From positions 1 through 10,973 of the forward strand of contig JADHOK010000043.1 in the NCBI GenBank assembly GCA_016779015.1: a DNA stretch of 10,973 bases, in the 5' to 3' direction. This document shows, piece after piece, positions 5,891-10,973 of this stretch. The DNA comes from PS1 clade bacterium (lineage in GTDB: Bacteria; Pseudomonadota; Alphaproteobacteria; RS24). The translations under genes and the position numbers were made by a program. How positions within the stretch are numbered: position 1 is the stretch's first letter; the number at the start of each line of letters is the position of its first letter. The notes under the pieces were generated by a model, which saw only the letters and a program-made list of their open reading frames with translations, had not been told where the DNA came from and did no database searches.

Positions 5891-7099
5891 TCAGCCTTTA
5901 TGCTGGCCGATAATACCGGCCTCCAAATAGCTCTGCCGCGTCTCTTCATCGACACCCAGCTCGGTCAGTACATCCAGTGTGTGTTGACCGATTTCAGGCA
6001 ACGGGCCTTTCGGGTCGCTGCTCTCATCGCCAAAGCGAATGGGCGAGGCGATGTTTTTATAGCTCGTGCCATCGGCTTTCGGCATATCAACATAAACCCC
6101 GGCAGCGTGCATTTGCGGGTCTTCAAAAGCTTGCTCGAAAGTTTGCACGGGCGACCAAATAAGACCGGCTTCGTCGAGTATCGGCTTCCATTCGTCCAGC
6201 GTCTTTTTCGAAAACGCTTCATCCATCATGGCGATAAGCGCCACGCCATTGCTGCGACGGTCGCGCAGCGAGCCGAAACGCTCATCCTCTATCAGGTCTT
6301 CGCGGCCAATGGCGCGGGCGATATCGGGCCAGTCCGGCTCGTTTGGGCGGCCATTGAGGAACAGCCAGTTTTCATCTTTGGTCATATAATAATTATTGAC
6401 GGCGACAATCGCCTCCTCGCGCGGGCGCGAGCGGGCAATGCGGCCATAGCGCAGCCAGGTGCCGTAATCGCAGCCGACCGCATAAGCGGCGGAACGCACC
6501 AGAGAGCTTTCCACCAATGTGCCTTTGCCGGTGTCGCGTGCTTTCAGCAATGCGGCGAGGATGCCGCTGGCCGTGGCGATGCCAGTAATGTGGTCACCTG
6601 CCGCTGTGCGCAAAGGCGCGGGGGCGCTGCCCTTGGGTGTCATAATCCAGCCAAAGCCTGATTTGGCGTTAAATGCGGCGGTGTCAAAACCCGGCTTGTC
6701 GGCTTCCTCGCCCTCAAGGCCGAAACCGGTGACGCTGGCATAAACCAGCTTCGGATTGATTTTTGACAGCGTGTCGAAATCCAATTTTTGATCTTTCAGC
6801 TGGCCGGGGCGCACATTGGTCAGGAACACATCGGCGTCTGCCACCAGCTTGCGAACAATCGCGCGGCCTTCCTCGGTGCCGGTATTGACGGCGATGGCGC
6901 GCTTGCCGCGATTGTCGAGCGCCGAGATTGGATTATCGGGATAATCGTCGGTCATAGCGCTGGCGTAGAATTTGCGCATCGGGCAGCCGCCCAAAGGTTC
7001 GATTTTAATCACCTCAGCACCCCAATCGGCCATAATGCCACCGGCCGAGGGGGCCGCAATATAGGTTGCCATTTCAATAATCTTGACGCCTTCAAGCAT
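5891..7099 (-). CDS. Family III CoA-transferase (CaiB/BaiF family)
   Basis: A cytoplasmic enzyme of 402 residues that should move CoA between acyl groups through an aspartyl-CoA thioester. It starts MLEGVKIIEMATYIAAPSAG and continues with LADWGAEVIKIE-like residues (24-34), the usual N-terminal Rossmann signature of the family. NVRPGQ (95-100) and YASVTGFG (120-127) are typical. PGFDTAAF contains Asp139, which matches the catalytic aspartate of formyl-CoA transferase. LLKARDTGKGTLVESSLVRSA (184-204) and the C-terminal LPEIGQHTLDVL are also conserved features. The DTAAFNAKSGF form recalls hydroxyacyl-CoA transferases more than formyl-CoA transferase, but substrate cannot be read from sequence. 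The start is well placed: AAAGGGAG (minus, 7116-7109) precedes ATG by about nine bases. It stands alone, divergent from the TraR/DksA gene and convergent with the MATE gene. No CoA-ligase or dehydrogenase partner is nearby. Confidence 0.93.
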   Translation of the reverse strand: MLEGVKIIEMATYIAAPSAGGIMADWGAEVIKIEPLGGCPMRKFYASAMTDDYPDNPISALDNRGKRAIAVNTGTEEGRAIVRKLVADADVFLTNVRPGQLKDQKLDFDTLSKINPKLVYASVTGFGLEGEEADKPGFDTAAFNAKSGFGWIMTPKGSAPAPLRTAAGDHITGIATASGILAALLKARDTGKGTLVESSLVRSAAYAVGCDYGTWLRYGRIARSRPREEAIVAVNNYYMTKDENWLFLNGRPNEPDWPDIARAIGREDLIEDERFGSLRDRRSNGVALIAMMDEAFSKKTLDEWKPILDEAGLIWSPVQTFEQAFEDPQMHAAGVYVDMPKADGTSYKNIASPIRFGDESSDPKGPLPEIGQHTLDVLTELGVDEETRQSYLEAGIIGQHKG

Positions 7100-7151
7100 G
7101 GTCAGAACTCCCTTTTGGGGCTAACTTAATGCGACGGGGCGCAAAAAGTAA

Positions 7152-7478
7152 ATGACCGATGATGAGATAAAAAACAAGCTGCTGTCGAAAAAGCAGGAGC
7201 TGGAAGAATTATTGGCCGCCAGCGCTGATGACGCCGCGCCGGTTGAGCTCGACCAGACCCAGCAGGGCCGCCTTTCGCGCATAGATGCGCTGCAACAACA
7301 AGCAATGGCGGCGGAAACCCGACGCCGCCGTCAGCGCGCGCTAAGATTGTTGGAAGCCGCCTTGCAACGCCTCGATGAGGGCGAATATGGCTATTGCGTC
7401 ACCTGCGGCGAAGCCATCGAGGCTGAGCGTTTGGCCCTCGATCCCGGCACGCCGTTTTGCGTCGGTCACGCCCGATAA
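7152..7478 (+). CDS. TraR/DksA-type zinc-finger protein with a Cys-Cys-Cys-His site
   Basis: A short (108 residues) relative of DksA, the RNA polymerase secondary-channel protein that acts with ppGpp. Residues about 4-24 and 36-74 form a likely antiparallel coiled coil. The tip around APVELDQT (29-36) aligns by eye with the acidic tip of DksA, Asp34 being the candidate acidic residue. The zinc finger follows: YGYCVTCGEAI (Cys82, Cys85), RLALDP, then FCVGHAR with Cys103 and His106 where the family normally has a fourth cysteine. The central GRLSR.DALQQQAMA segment is a hallmark of a widespread proteobacterial short subgroup. It lacks the long N-terminus of true DksA (about 150 residues), so it is not the housekeeping DksA. 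ATG 7152 has no clear Shine-Dalgarno. It shares a 52-base gap with the divergent CoA-transferase and precedes the MFS gene by 96 bases. Its targets are unknown. Confidence 0.92.
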   Translation: MTDDEIKNKLLSKKQELEELLAASADDAAPVELDQTQQGRLSRIDALQQQAMAAETRRRRQRALRLLEAALQRLDEGEYGYCVTCGEAIEAERLALDPGTPFCVGHAR

Positions 7479-7491
7479 ACATTTTCGAAAT

Positions 7492-7537
7492 GCGGCACGA
7501 TATGCAAAGCGCATTGCGCCAATCATGGCCGCTTTTT
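7492..7537 (+). terminator. Weak candidate terminator after the TraR/DksA gene
   Basis: GCGGC (7492-7496) can pair with GCCGC (7528-7532), which is followed directly by five T (7533-7537). A small GCGC-ATT-GCGC hairpin (7509-7519) lies inside the long loop. The outer stem is short and the loop is 31 bases, so a functional terminator is possible but unproven. If real, it separates the TraR/DksA gene from the MFS-NUDIX unit. Confidence 0.25.
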
Positions 7538-7574
7538 AATTGCCAGCGTGCCGGACGCGCTTTAACACCAGCCC

Positions 7575-8804
7575 ATGAAATATTTCGCATTCATCGGCGC
7601 GCATTACCGCTTCCTGCTATTCGGCTTTTTGATGATGGGTCTGTCGAATTTCGGTCAGACTTTTTTTATCGCTCTTTATAGCGCCGAAATTCGCGGCGCT
7701 TTTGGGCTGTCCAATGCCGGTTTTGGCGGCTTGTATTCGGCGGCCACTTTGGCCAGCGCTTTTGTCATGGTCTGTAGCGGACGCTTTATCGATGGTTGGC
7801 CGCTGAGGCGTTTTGTGATGTTTGTGCTGGGCGGCTTGCTGGTCGGCTGCGCGGTTATGGGTCTGTCCGGCCATGTAGTGGGTCTGTTTGTGGCGACATT
7901 CATGCTGCGCCATTTCGGGCAAGGGCTGAGCAGTCATACCGCCATGACGACGGCGGGGCGCGCTTTTGACAAAAATCGCGGGCAAGCCGTGTCGCTGGTG
8001 CAGCTCGGCTATGCCGGTTTTGAGAGCTTTTTCCCGCTGATGGCGGTGAGCGCGATTGCGCTGCTCGGATGGCAGCAAAGCTGGCTGGTTTATGCTGTGT
8101 TTTTATTGCTTGTCGCCATGCCCCTGCAAATAGGGCTGGCGGGTTATGAGCCGGGCCACGACGCGGTTGATGCCGATGCCGCCGCGGAAACCGGCCTAGA
8201 CCGCGCCAGTATGCTGCGCGACCGGCGGTTTTATATGGTCATGCCGCTTTATCTGGCACCGCCATTTTTTCTCACCGGTTTGTTTTTCCACCAAGTGCAA
8301 TTGGCCGATGCGCGCGGTTGGGAAATCGAAGTGCTGGCCGCCGCCTTCACGCTTTACGCGTTTGCCAAAGTTACCGTGTCGCTGGCCACCGGCCCACTGG
8401 TTGACCGCTTCACGGCGCTTAAATTATTGCCGCTCAGCGCGCTGCCGCTGCTGTTGGCGTTTTGGTTGCTGTTGCTGCCCGATAATCTGTTCGGTGCGCT
8501 GACGCCATTTATTTATATGGGGCTTATCGGCATTAATCTCGGCATGGCCGGGCCGGTGTCGGGTGGTCTATGGCCTGAGCTTTTCGGTACCGCCCATCTC
8601 GGCGCTATCCGTTCGCTGACATCGCCGATTGTCATTGCCGCCACGGCGGCCGCGCCGGTGCTGTTCGGTGCGGCAATCGATTTTGGCATCGGCTTTGGTG
8701 CGCTGGCGATGAGTGGCATGGTCTTTCTCATTGGGTCAGCATTGCTTGCCTTTTCAGTGCCAGCCGATAAACTCTCGCCCTTAAAGGGAGAGCAAATTGA
8801 GTAA
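7575..8804 (+). CDS. MFS transporter
   Basis: A 409-residue inner-membrane protein with the even spread of hydrophobic helices expected for the 12-helix major facilitator fold. Helix 1 covers about residues 11-33. The loop between helices 2 and 3 has GRFIDGWPLR (69-78), a form of the conserved MFS motif A (G...D..G.R). FGQGLSSHTAMTT and RAFDKNRGQAVSLVQLGYA match helix-4/5 segments of MFS exporters. A second motif-A-like site, GPLVDRFTALKLLP, follows the middle of the protein, as expected from the internal half-repeat. The overall look recalls NarK-like COG2223 members, but I cannot assign a substrate. ATG 7575 has only a weak ribosome site. Its last codons contain the ribosome site of the NUDIX gene and overlap that gene by eight bases, so the two are one unit. 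Confidence 0.92.
   Translation: MKYFAFIGAHYRFLLFGFLMMGLSNFGQTFFIALYSAEIRGAFGLSNAGFGGLYSAATLASAFVMVCSGRFIDGWPLRRFVMFVLGGLLVGCAVMGLSGHVVGLFVATFMLRHFGQGLSSHTAMTTAGRAFDKNRGQAVSLVQLGYAGFESFFPLMAVSAIALLGWQQSWLVYAVFLLLVAMPLQIGLAGYEPGHDAVDADAAAETGLDRASMLRDRRFYMVMPLYLAPPFFLTGLFFHQVQLADARGWEIEVLAAAFTLYAFAKVTVSLATGPLVDRFTALKLLPLSALPLLLAFWLLLLPDNLFGALTPFIYMGLIGINLGMAGPVSGGLWPELFGTAHLGAIRSLTSPIVIAATAAAPVLFGAAIDFGIGFGALAMSGMVFLIGSALLAFSVPADKLSPLKGEQIE
8783..8790 (+). promoter_or_regulatory. Ribosome binding site deciding the TTG start of the NUDIX gene
   Basis: AAAGGGAG lies within the last codons of the MFS gene, six bases before TTG 8797. The nearby ATG at 8804 is out of frame, and the next in-frame ATG would cut into the first strand of the NUDIX domain. 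TTG is therefore the best start. Confidence 0.75.
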
Positions 8805-9576
8805 TGAAGATTTGATTCCGGCCGCCACGGTCATGATGCTGCGCGACACTGAGGCCGGCCCGGAAGTCTTTATGGTGGTGCGCCATCACGAGATTGATTT
8901 TGCCTCCGGCGCGCTGGTATTCCCCGGTGGCAAAGCCGACAAAGCCGATTTTGATAGCGGCCTGCGCGCCCATTGCGGCGGCGCTGATGCGTTTGCCGAT
9001 AAGGAATTGGCGTTGCGCGTCGCCTCTATTCGCGAGAGCTTTGAGGAATGCGGCATTTTGCTGGCGCGCGAGAAAGGCGGCACGGATTTCATCAGCGCCG
9101 AACATTTGCTGTCGCTCGAGAGCTGGCGCGACCGCTTCAATAATGGCGACGCTACCATGCTGCAATTTGCCGAGGCCGAGGGTCTGGAGTTTGCGGTCGA
9201 TGCGTTGGGCTTTTTCGCGCATTGGATTACGCCGGAGATGATGCCCAAGCGTTTTGACACTTATTTTTATATGGCGCGCGCGCCGCAAGACCATATCGGC
9301 GCTCATGACGGCTCGGAAAGCGTCGACAGCGTTTGGATTACCGCCAAGCAAGCTCTGGCCGATGCCGACGCCAAAAAACGCACGGTGATTTTTCCGACGC
9401 GGATGAATATTGAAAAATTCGCGCACCATGACAGTGTCGATGACGCGTTGGCGCAATGCGGCGAGGTGGTGACGGTGACGCCGTTCGTCGAAAAAGAAGG
9501 CGAGAAATCGTTTCTGCGTATTCAAGCCAATGCCGGTTACGGCGACCCGAAAGAAGACATTACGCGCGGGCTTTAA
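8797..9576 (+). CDS. NUDIX hydrolase with split NUDIX box (NUDT19-like)
   Basis: A 259-residue hydrolase of the NUDIX superfamily, which cleaves nucleoside-diphosphate-linked compounds. The first strand is IPAATVMMLRD (7-17). The NUDIX box is interrupted: LVFPGG (40-45) and RVASIRESFEECGILL (74-89) carry its two ends, with Arg79, Glu80, Glu83, Glu84 and Gly86 in the catalytic helix. About 20 more residues separate Gly45 from Arg79 than in a standard box. This insertion, together with HWITPEMMPKRFDTYFYMA (142-160), is what I know from NUDT19/RP2-type proteins; mammalian NUDT19 hydrolyses CoA and acyl-CoA. CoA-type substrates are therefore a reasonable guess, not a demonstrated property. The gene starts with TTG, supported by AAAGGGAG six bases upstream, and overlaps the MFS gene by eight bases. 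It converges with nadK across 26 bases containing a hairpin. Confidence 0.9.
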   Translation: MSNEDLIPAATVMMLRDTEAGPEVFMVVRHHEIDFASGALVFPGGKADKADFDSGLRAHCGGADAFADKELALRVASIRESFEECGILLAREKGGTDFISAEHLLSLESWRDRFNNGDATMLQFAEAEGLEFAVDALGFFAHWITPEMMPKRFDTYFYMARAPQDHIGAHDGSESVDSVWITAKQALADADAKKRTVIFPTRMNIEKFAHHDSVDDALAQCGEVVTVTPFVEKEGEKSFLRIQANAGYGDPKEDITRGL

Positions 9577-9592
9577 GCCTTATTTTAAGCCC
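9568..9592. terminator. Possible two-way hairpin between the NUDIX gene and nadK
   Basis: GGGCTT (9568-9573) pairs with AAGCCC (9587-9592), and the stem can extend by two A:T pairs after one mismatch. The hairpin spans the NUDIX stop codon and sits between two convergent genes, where shared terminators are common. There is no T-run on either strand, so intrinsic termination would be weak at best. Confidence 0.35.
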
Positions 9593-9602
9593 GAATTCGA
9601 GC

Positions 9603-10379
9603 TTACGGCACAAATTGCTCGGCGAGAATGCGCTCGTCGAGGCTGTGGTCTTTATCGAATAACATCAGCAGATTATGCGCTTTTGACTGGCGCACACTGA
9701 CCTCAACCACATTGCGAAACTCGGTATGGTCGGCGACAGCGCTTATCGGGCGTTTATCGGCTTCCAGCGCGGTAAAGGTCACTTTAGCGTTTTCCGGCAG
9801 CAGCGCGCCGCGCCAGCGTCGCGGCCGAAACGCCGAGATCGGCGTCAGTGCCAGCAGCTTGGCATCGATCGGCAGAATGGGGCCATGCGCCGACAAATTA
9901 TAGGCGGTGCTGCCGGCCGGCGTGGCCAGCAGGGCACCATCGCATATCAATTCTTCCATGCGGGTTTTGCCGTCAATGGCGATTTGCAGTTTGGCCGCTT
10001 GCGCTTTCATACGCAGCAGCGACACTTCGTTAATCGCCAGCGCTTTATGGGTTTCACCATCGGCGTCTATGGCGGTCATTTCCAGCGGGTGAAGCGGCGT
10101 CATTTTGGCTTCGGCAACGCGTTCGGCCAGACCTTCTTCGTCAAATTTATTCATCAAAAAGCCGACCGAGCCGTGATGCATGCCGAAGATAGGTTTTCCC
10201 TCATCCATAAAGCGATGCAGGCTGGCGAGCATCAGCCCATCGCCGCCCAGCGCGATGATAACATCGGAATCCTCAGCCGCCACGCCATCATAGCGCGCGC
10301 TCAATGCGTCGCGCGCCGCTTCGGCGGCGGCCTCAGGGCTGGCGACAAAGGCCAGTTTTTTGCGTTTTGCGTCAGTCAC
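9603..10379 (-). CDS. nadK: NAD kinase
   Basis: A cytoplasmic enzyme that phosphorylates NAD to NADP using ATP or polyphosphate. The 258-residue product carries the family motifs in order: GGDG (45-48) with catalytic Asp47, GMHHGSVGFLMN (66-77), NEVSL (117-121), and CDGALLATPAGSTAYNLSAHGP (146-167) containing the conserved DG and GSTAY signatures. It has the compact length typical of alphaproteobacterial members, without the N-terminal extension of the longer E. coli or eukaryotic forms. The start is GTG 10379-10377: an in-frame TGA lies two codons upstream, and the next Met (residue 50) falls after GGDG. No clear Shine-Dalgarno precedes the GTG, so initiation may be weak or near-leaderless. 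The gene is alone on its strand, convergent with the NUDIX gene and divergent from the VOC gene. Confidence 0.96.
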   Translation of the reverse strand: MTDAKRKKLAFVASPEAAAEAARDALSARYDGVAAEDSDVIIALGGDGLMLASLHRFMDEGKPIFGMHHGSVGFLMNKFDEEGLAERVAEAKMTPLHPLEMTAIDADGETHKALAINEVSLLRMKAQAAKLQIAIDGKTRMEELICDGALLATPAGSTAYNLSAHGPILPIDAKLLALTPISAFRPRRWRGALLPENAKVTFTALEADKRPISAVADHTEFRNVVEVSVRQSKAHNLLMLFDKDHSLDERILAEQFVP

Positions 10380-10469
10380 GCTTGTTCACACCATTTATCG
10401 GTCTTGCATTGGCGGCGTTCAATCGCCACAGTCGGTTTGTAGCATGTAAGAAGAAGAAAGGAAGATGCA

Positions 10470-10904
10470 ATGCCCCAAACGAAACAAATTCACGGCGCAA
10501 AGCTTGTCCCGAACCTTGTCTATTATGATGCTGATGAAGCCATGCGCTGGCTCGAACAAGCCTTTGGCTTCACCGTTTTGCTGCGCGTTGAAGGCGCGGG
10601 CGGGCGCATAGACCACGCGCAATTGGTGCGCGATGACATTATGATTATGCTGTCGAGTGTCCGCACCGATGAATTCGGCTCGCATTTCGACACGCCAAAA
10701 GCCCAAGGTTTCTCAAGCCAAGGCGCTTATCTGATTGTCGACGATGTGGCGGGCGCCTATGAGCGCGCGCTGGCCGCCGGTGCCGAAGTGCTGATAGCGC
10801 TGAGAGCTCAAGATTATGGCGGCGAGGGCTTTACGGTGCGCGATCCCGAAGGGCATATTTGGAGCTTCGGGGATTACAATCCGTGGCGCGCGGCTGAAGA
10901 ATAG
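10470..10904 (+). CDS. VOC (glyoxalase/bleomycin-resistance fold) protein, PhnB-like
   Basis: A 144-residue soluble protein with two beta-alpha-beta-beta-beta halves. The first half is LVPNLVYYDADEAMRWLEQAFGF (12-34), followed by HAQLVRDDIMIML (49-61). The second is GAYLIVDDVAGAYERALAAGA (85-105), followed by RDPEGHIWSFGDYNPW (124-139). The closing DPEGH.WSFG signature and the single-domain length match the COG2764/PhnB-like group of the vicinal oxygen chelate superfamily. Members include metal-dependent enzymes and drug-binding proteins, and substrate cannot be deduced. The ATG at 10470 is well supported by AAAGGAAG five bases upstream. The promoter must lie in the 90-base gap shared with the divergent nadK gene. 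A 36-base gap separates it from the probable glpK start, so co-transcription is possible. Confidence 0.9.
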   Translation: MPQTKQIHGAKLVPNLVYYDADEAMRWLEQAFGFTVLLRVEGAGGRIDHAQLVRDDIMIMLSSVRTDEFGSHFDTPKAQGFSSQGAYLIVDDVAGAYERALAAGAEVLIALRAQDYGGEGFTVRDPEGHIWSFGDYNPWRAAEE

Positions 10905-10940
10905 AGCCGAGCAGCAATCAACAGAGATATGGCAGGCGTT

Positions 10941-10973
10941 ATGAGTGAACAGTTTATTTTGAGTATCGATCAG
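10941..10973 (+). CDS. glpK: Glycerol kinase, first 11 codons only
   Basis: The last 33 bases encode MSEQFILSIDQ, which then leaves the window. This matches the usual N-terminus of glycerol kinase, where an (I/V)L(S/A)IDQGTTS strand opens the FGGY ATPase fold; the Gln after IDQ is typical of GlpK and less so of other sugar kinases. Glycerol kinase makes glycerol-3-phosphate from glycerol and ATP. An in-frame ATG at 10929 would add four residues (MAGV); neither start has a strong ribosome site, and 10941 gives the more family-like end. The fragment is too short for certainty. Confidence 0.7.
   Translation, partial: MSEQFILSIDQ

Noticed and set aside
5900..6661. 253-residue plus-strand frame within the CoA-transferase gene
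   Set aside because: Shadow frame; the opposite strand encodes a full CaiB-family protein with its catalytic Asp and ribosome site.
7105..7122. CCC/GGG mini-hairpin covering the ribosome site of the CoA-transferase gene, as possible translational switch
   Set aside because: Only three or four pairs around an A-rich loop; too small to claim regulation.
10410..10428. TGGCG...CGCCA inverted repeat in the nadK/VOC divergent gap as an operator
   Set aside because: Five-base arms with a nine-base spacer and no paired promoter I could define; chance is likely in GC-rich DNA.
9726..10442. 238-residue plus-strand frame over nadK
   Set aside because: Shadow of nadK, rich in Arg, Gln and Phe with no motif; nadK has all its motifs intact on the minus strand.
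1..10973. Mobile element, CRISPR array, phage or defence island
   Set aside because: No transposase or integrase motifs, no regularly spaced repeats, no tRNA-flanked boundary, and codon style looks uniform across the window.

Overview
The window reads as ordinary chromosomal DNA from a proteobacterium, most likely an alphaproteobacterium; the order cannot be fixed by eye. It is moderately GC-rich, tightly packed and full of GCG/CGC codons. The evidence for the class is mainly the style of the core genes: a yidD gene overlapping thrS, a ThrRS with the motif-2 variant HRNEPHGALHG, a short TraR/DksA protein with an ELDQ/GRLSR segment, and a compact NAD kinase of about 258 residues. I see no tRNA, rRNA, IS element, CRISPR array, phage gene or att site. 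No gap between genes exceeds about 100 bases; the largest are 7479-7574, 3898-3990 and 10380-10469.

Layout. At the left edge, on the minus strand, a small membrane protein made of two copies of a two-helix unit (308-775) is followed directly (TGA-ATG) by a DUF1905 protein that runs off the window (1-307). Divergent from these are yidD (821-1132) and thrS (1129-3087), joined by an ATGA overlap. Facing thrS is a probable secreted or outer-membrane beta-barrel protein (3121-3897, minus). Divergent from that is a two-gene unit of a YdjA-type nitroreductase (3991-4533) and a MATE efflux pump (4544-5890). A family III CoA-transferase (5891-7099, minus) runs into the MATE gene, and the two stop codons abut.

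Divergent from the CoA-transferase are a TraR/DksA-type zinc-finger protein (7152-7478), an MFS transporter (7575-8804) and a NUDIX hydrolase (8797-9576) whose TTG start overlaps the MFS end. NAD kinase (9603-10379, minus, GTG start) faces the NUDIX gene. Divergent from nadK are a VOC/glyoxalase-fold protein (10470-10904) and the first codons of what looks like glycerol kinase (10941 to the edge).

How the parts fit. The window mixes housekeeping genes (thrS, yidD, nadK) with small detoxification or transport units (nitroreductase + MATE; MFS + NUDIX; VOC protein) in short, frequently inverted transcription units. Nothing here looks like a new defence, mobile or biosynthetic system. The items most worth a second look are the internally duplicated membrane protein, the His-for-Cys change in the TraR/DksA zinc finger, the unassigned barrel protein, and the NUDT19-like NUDIX enzyme in a window that also encodes a CoA-transferase.
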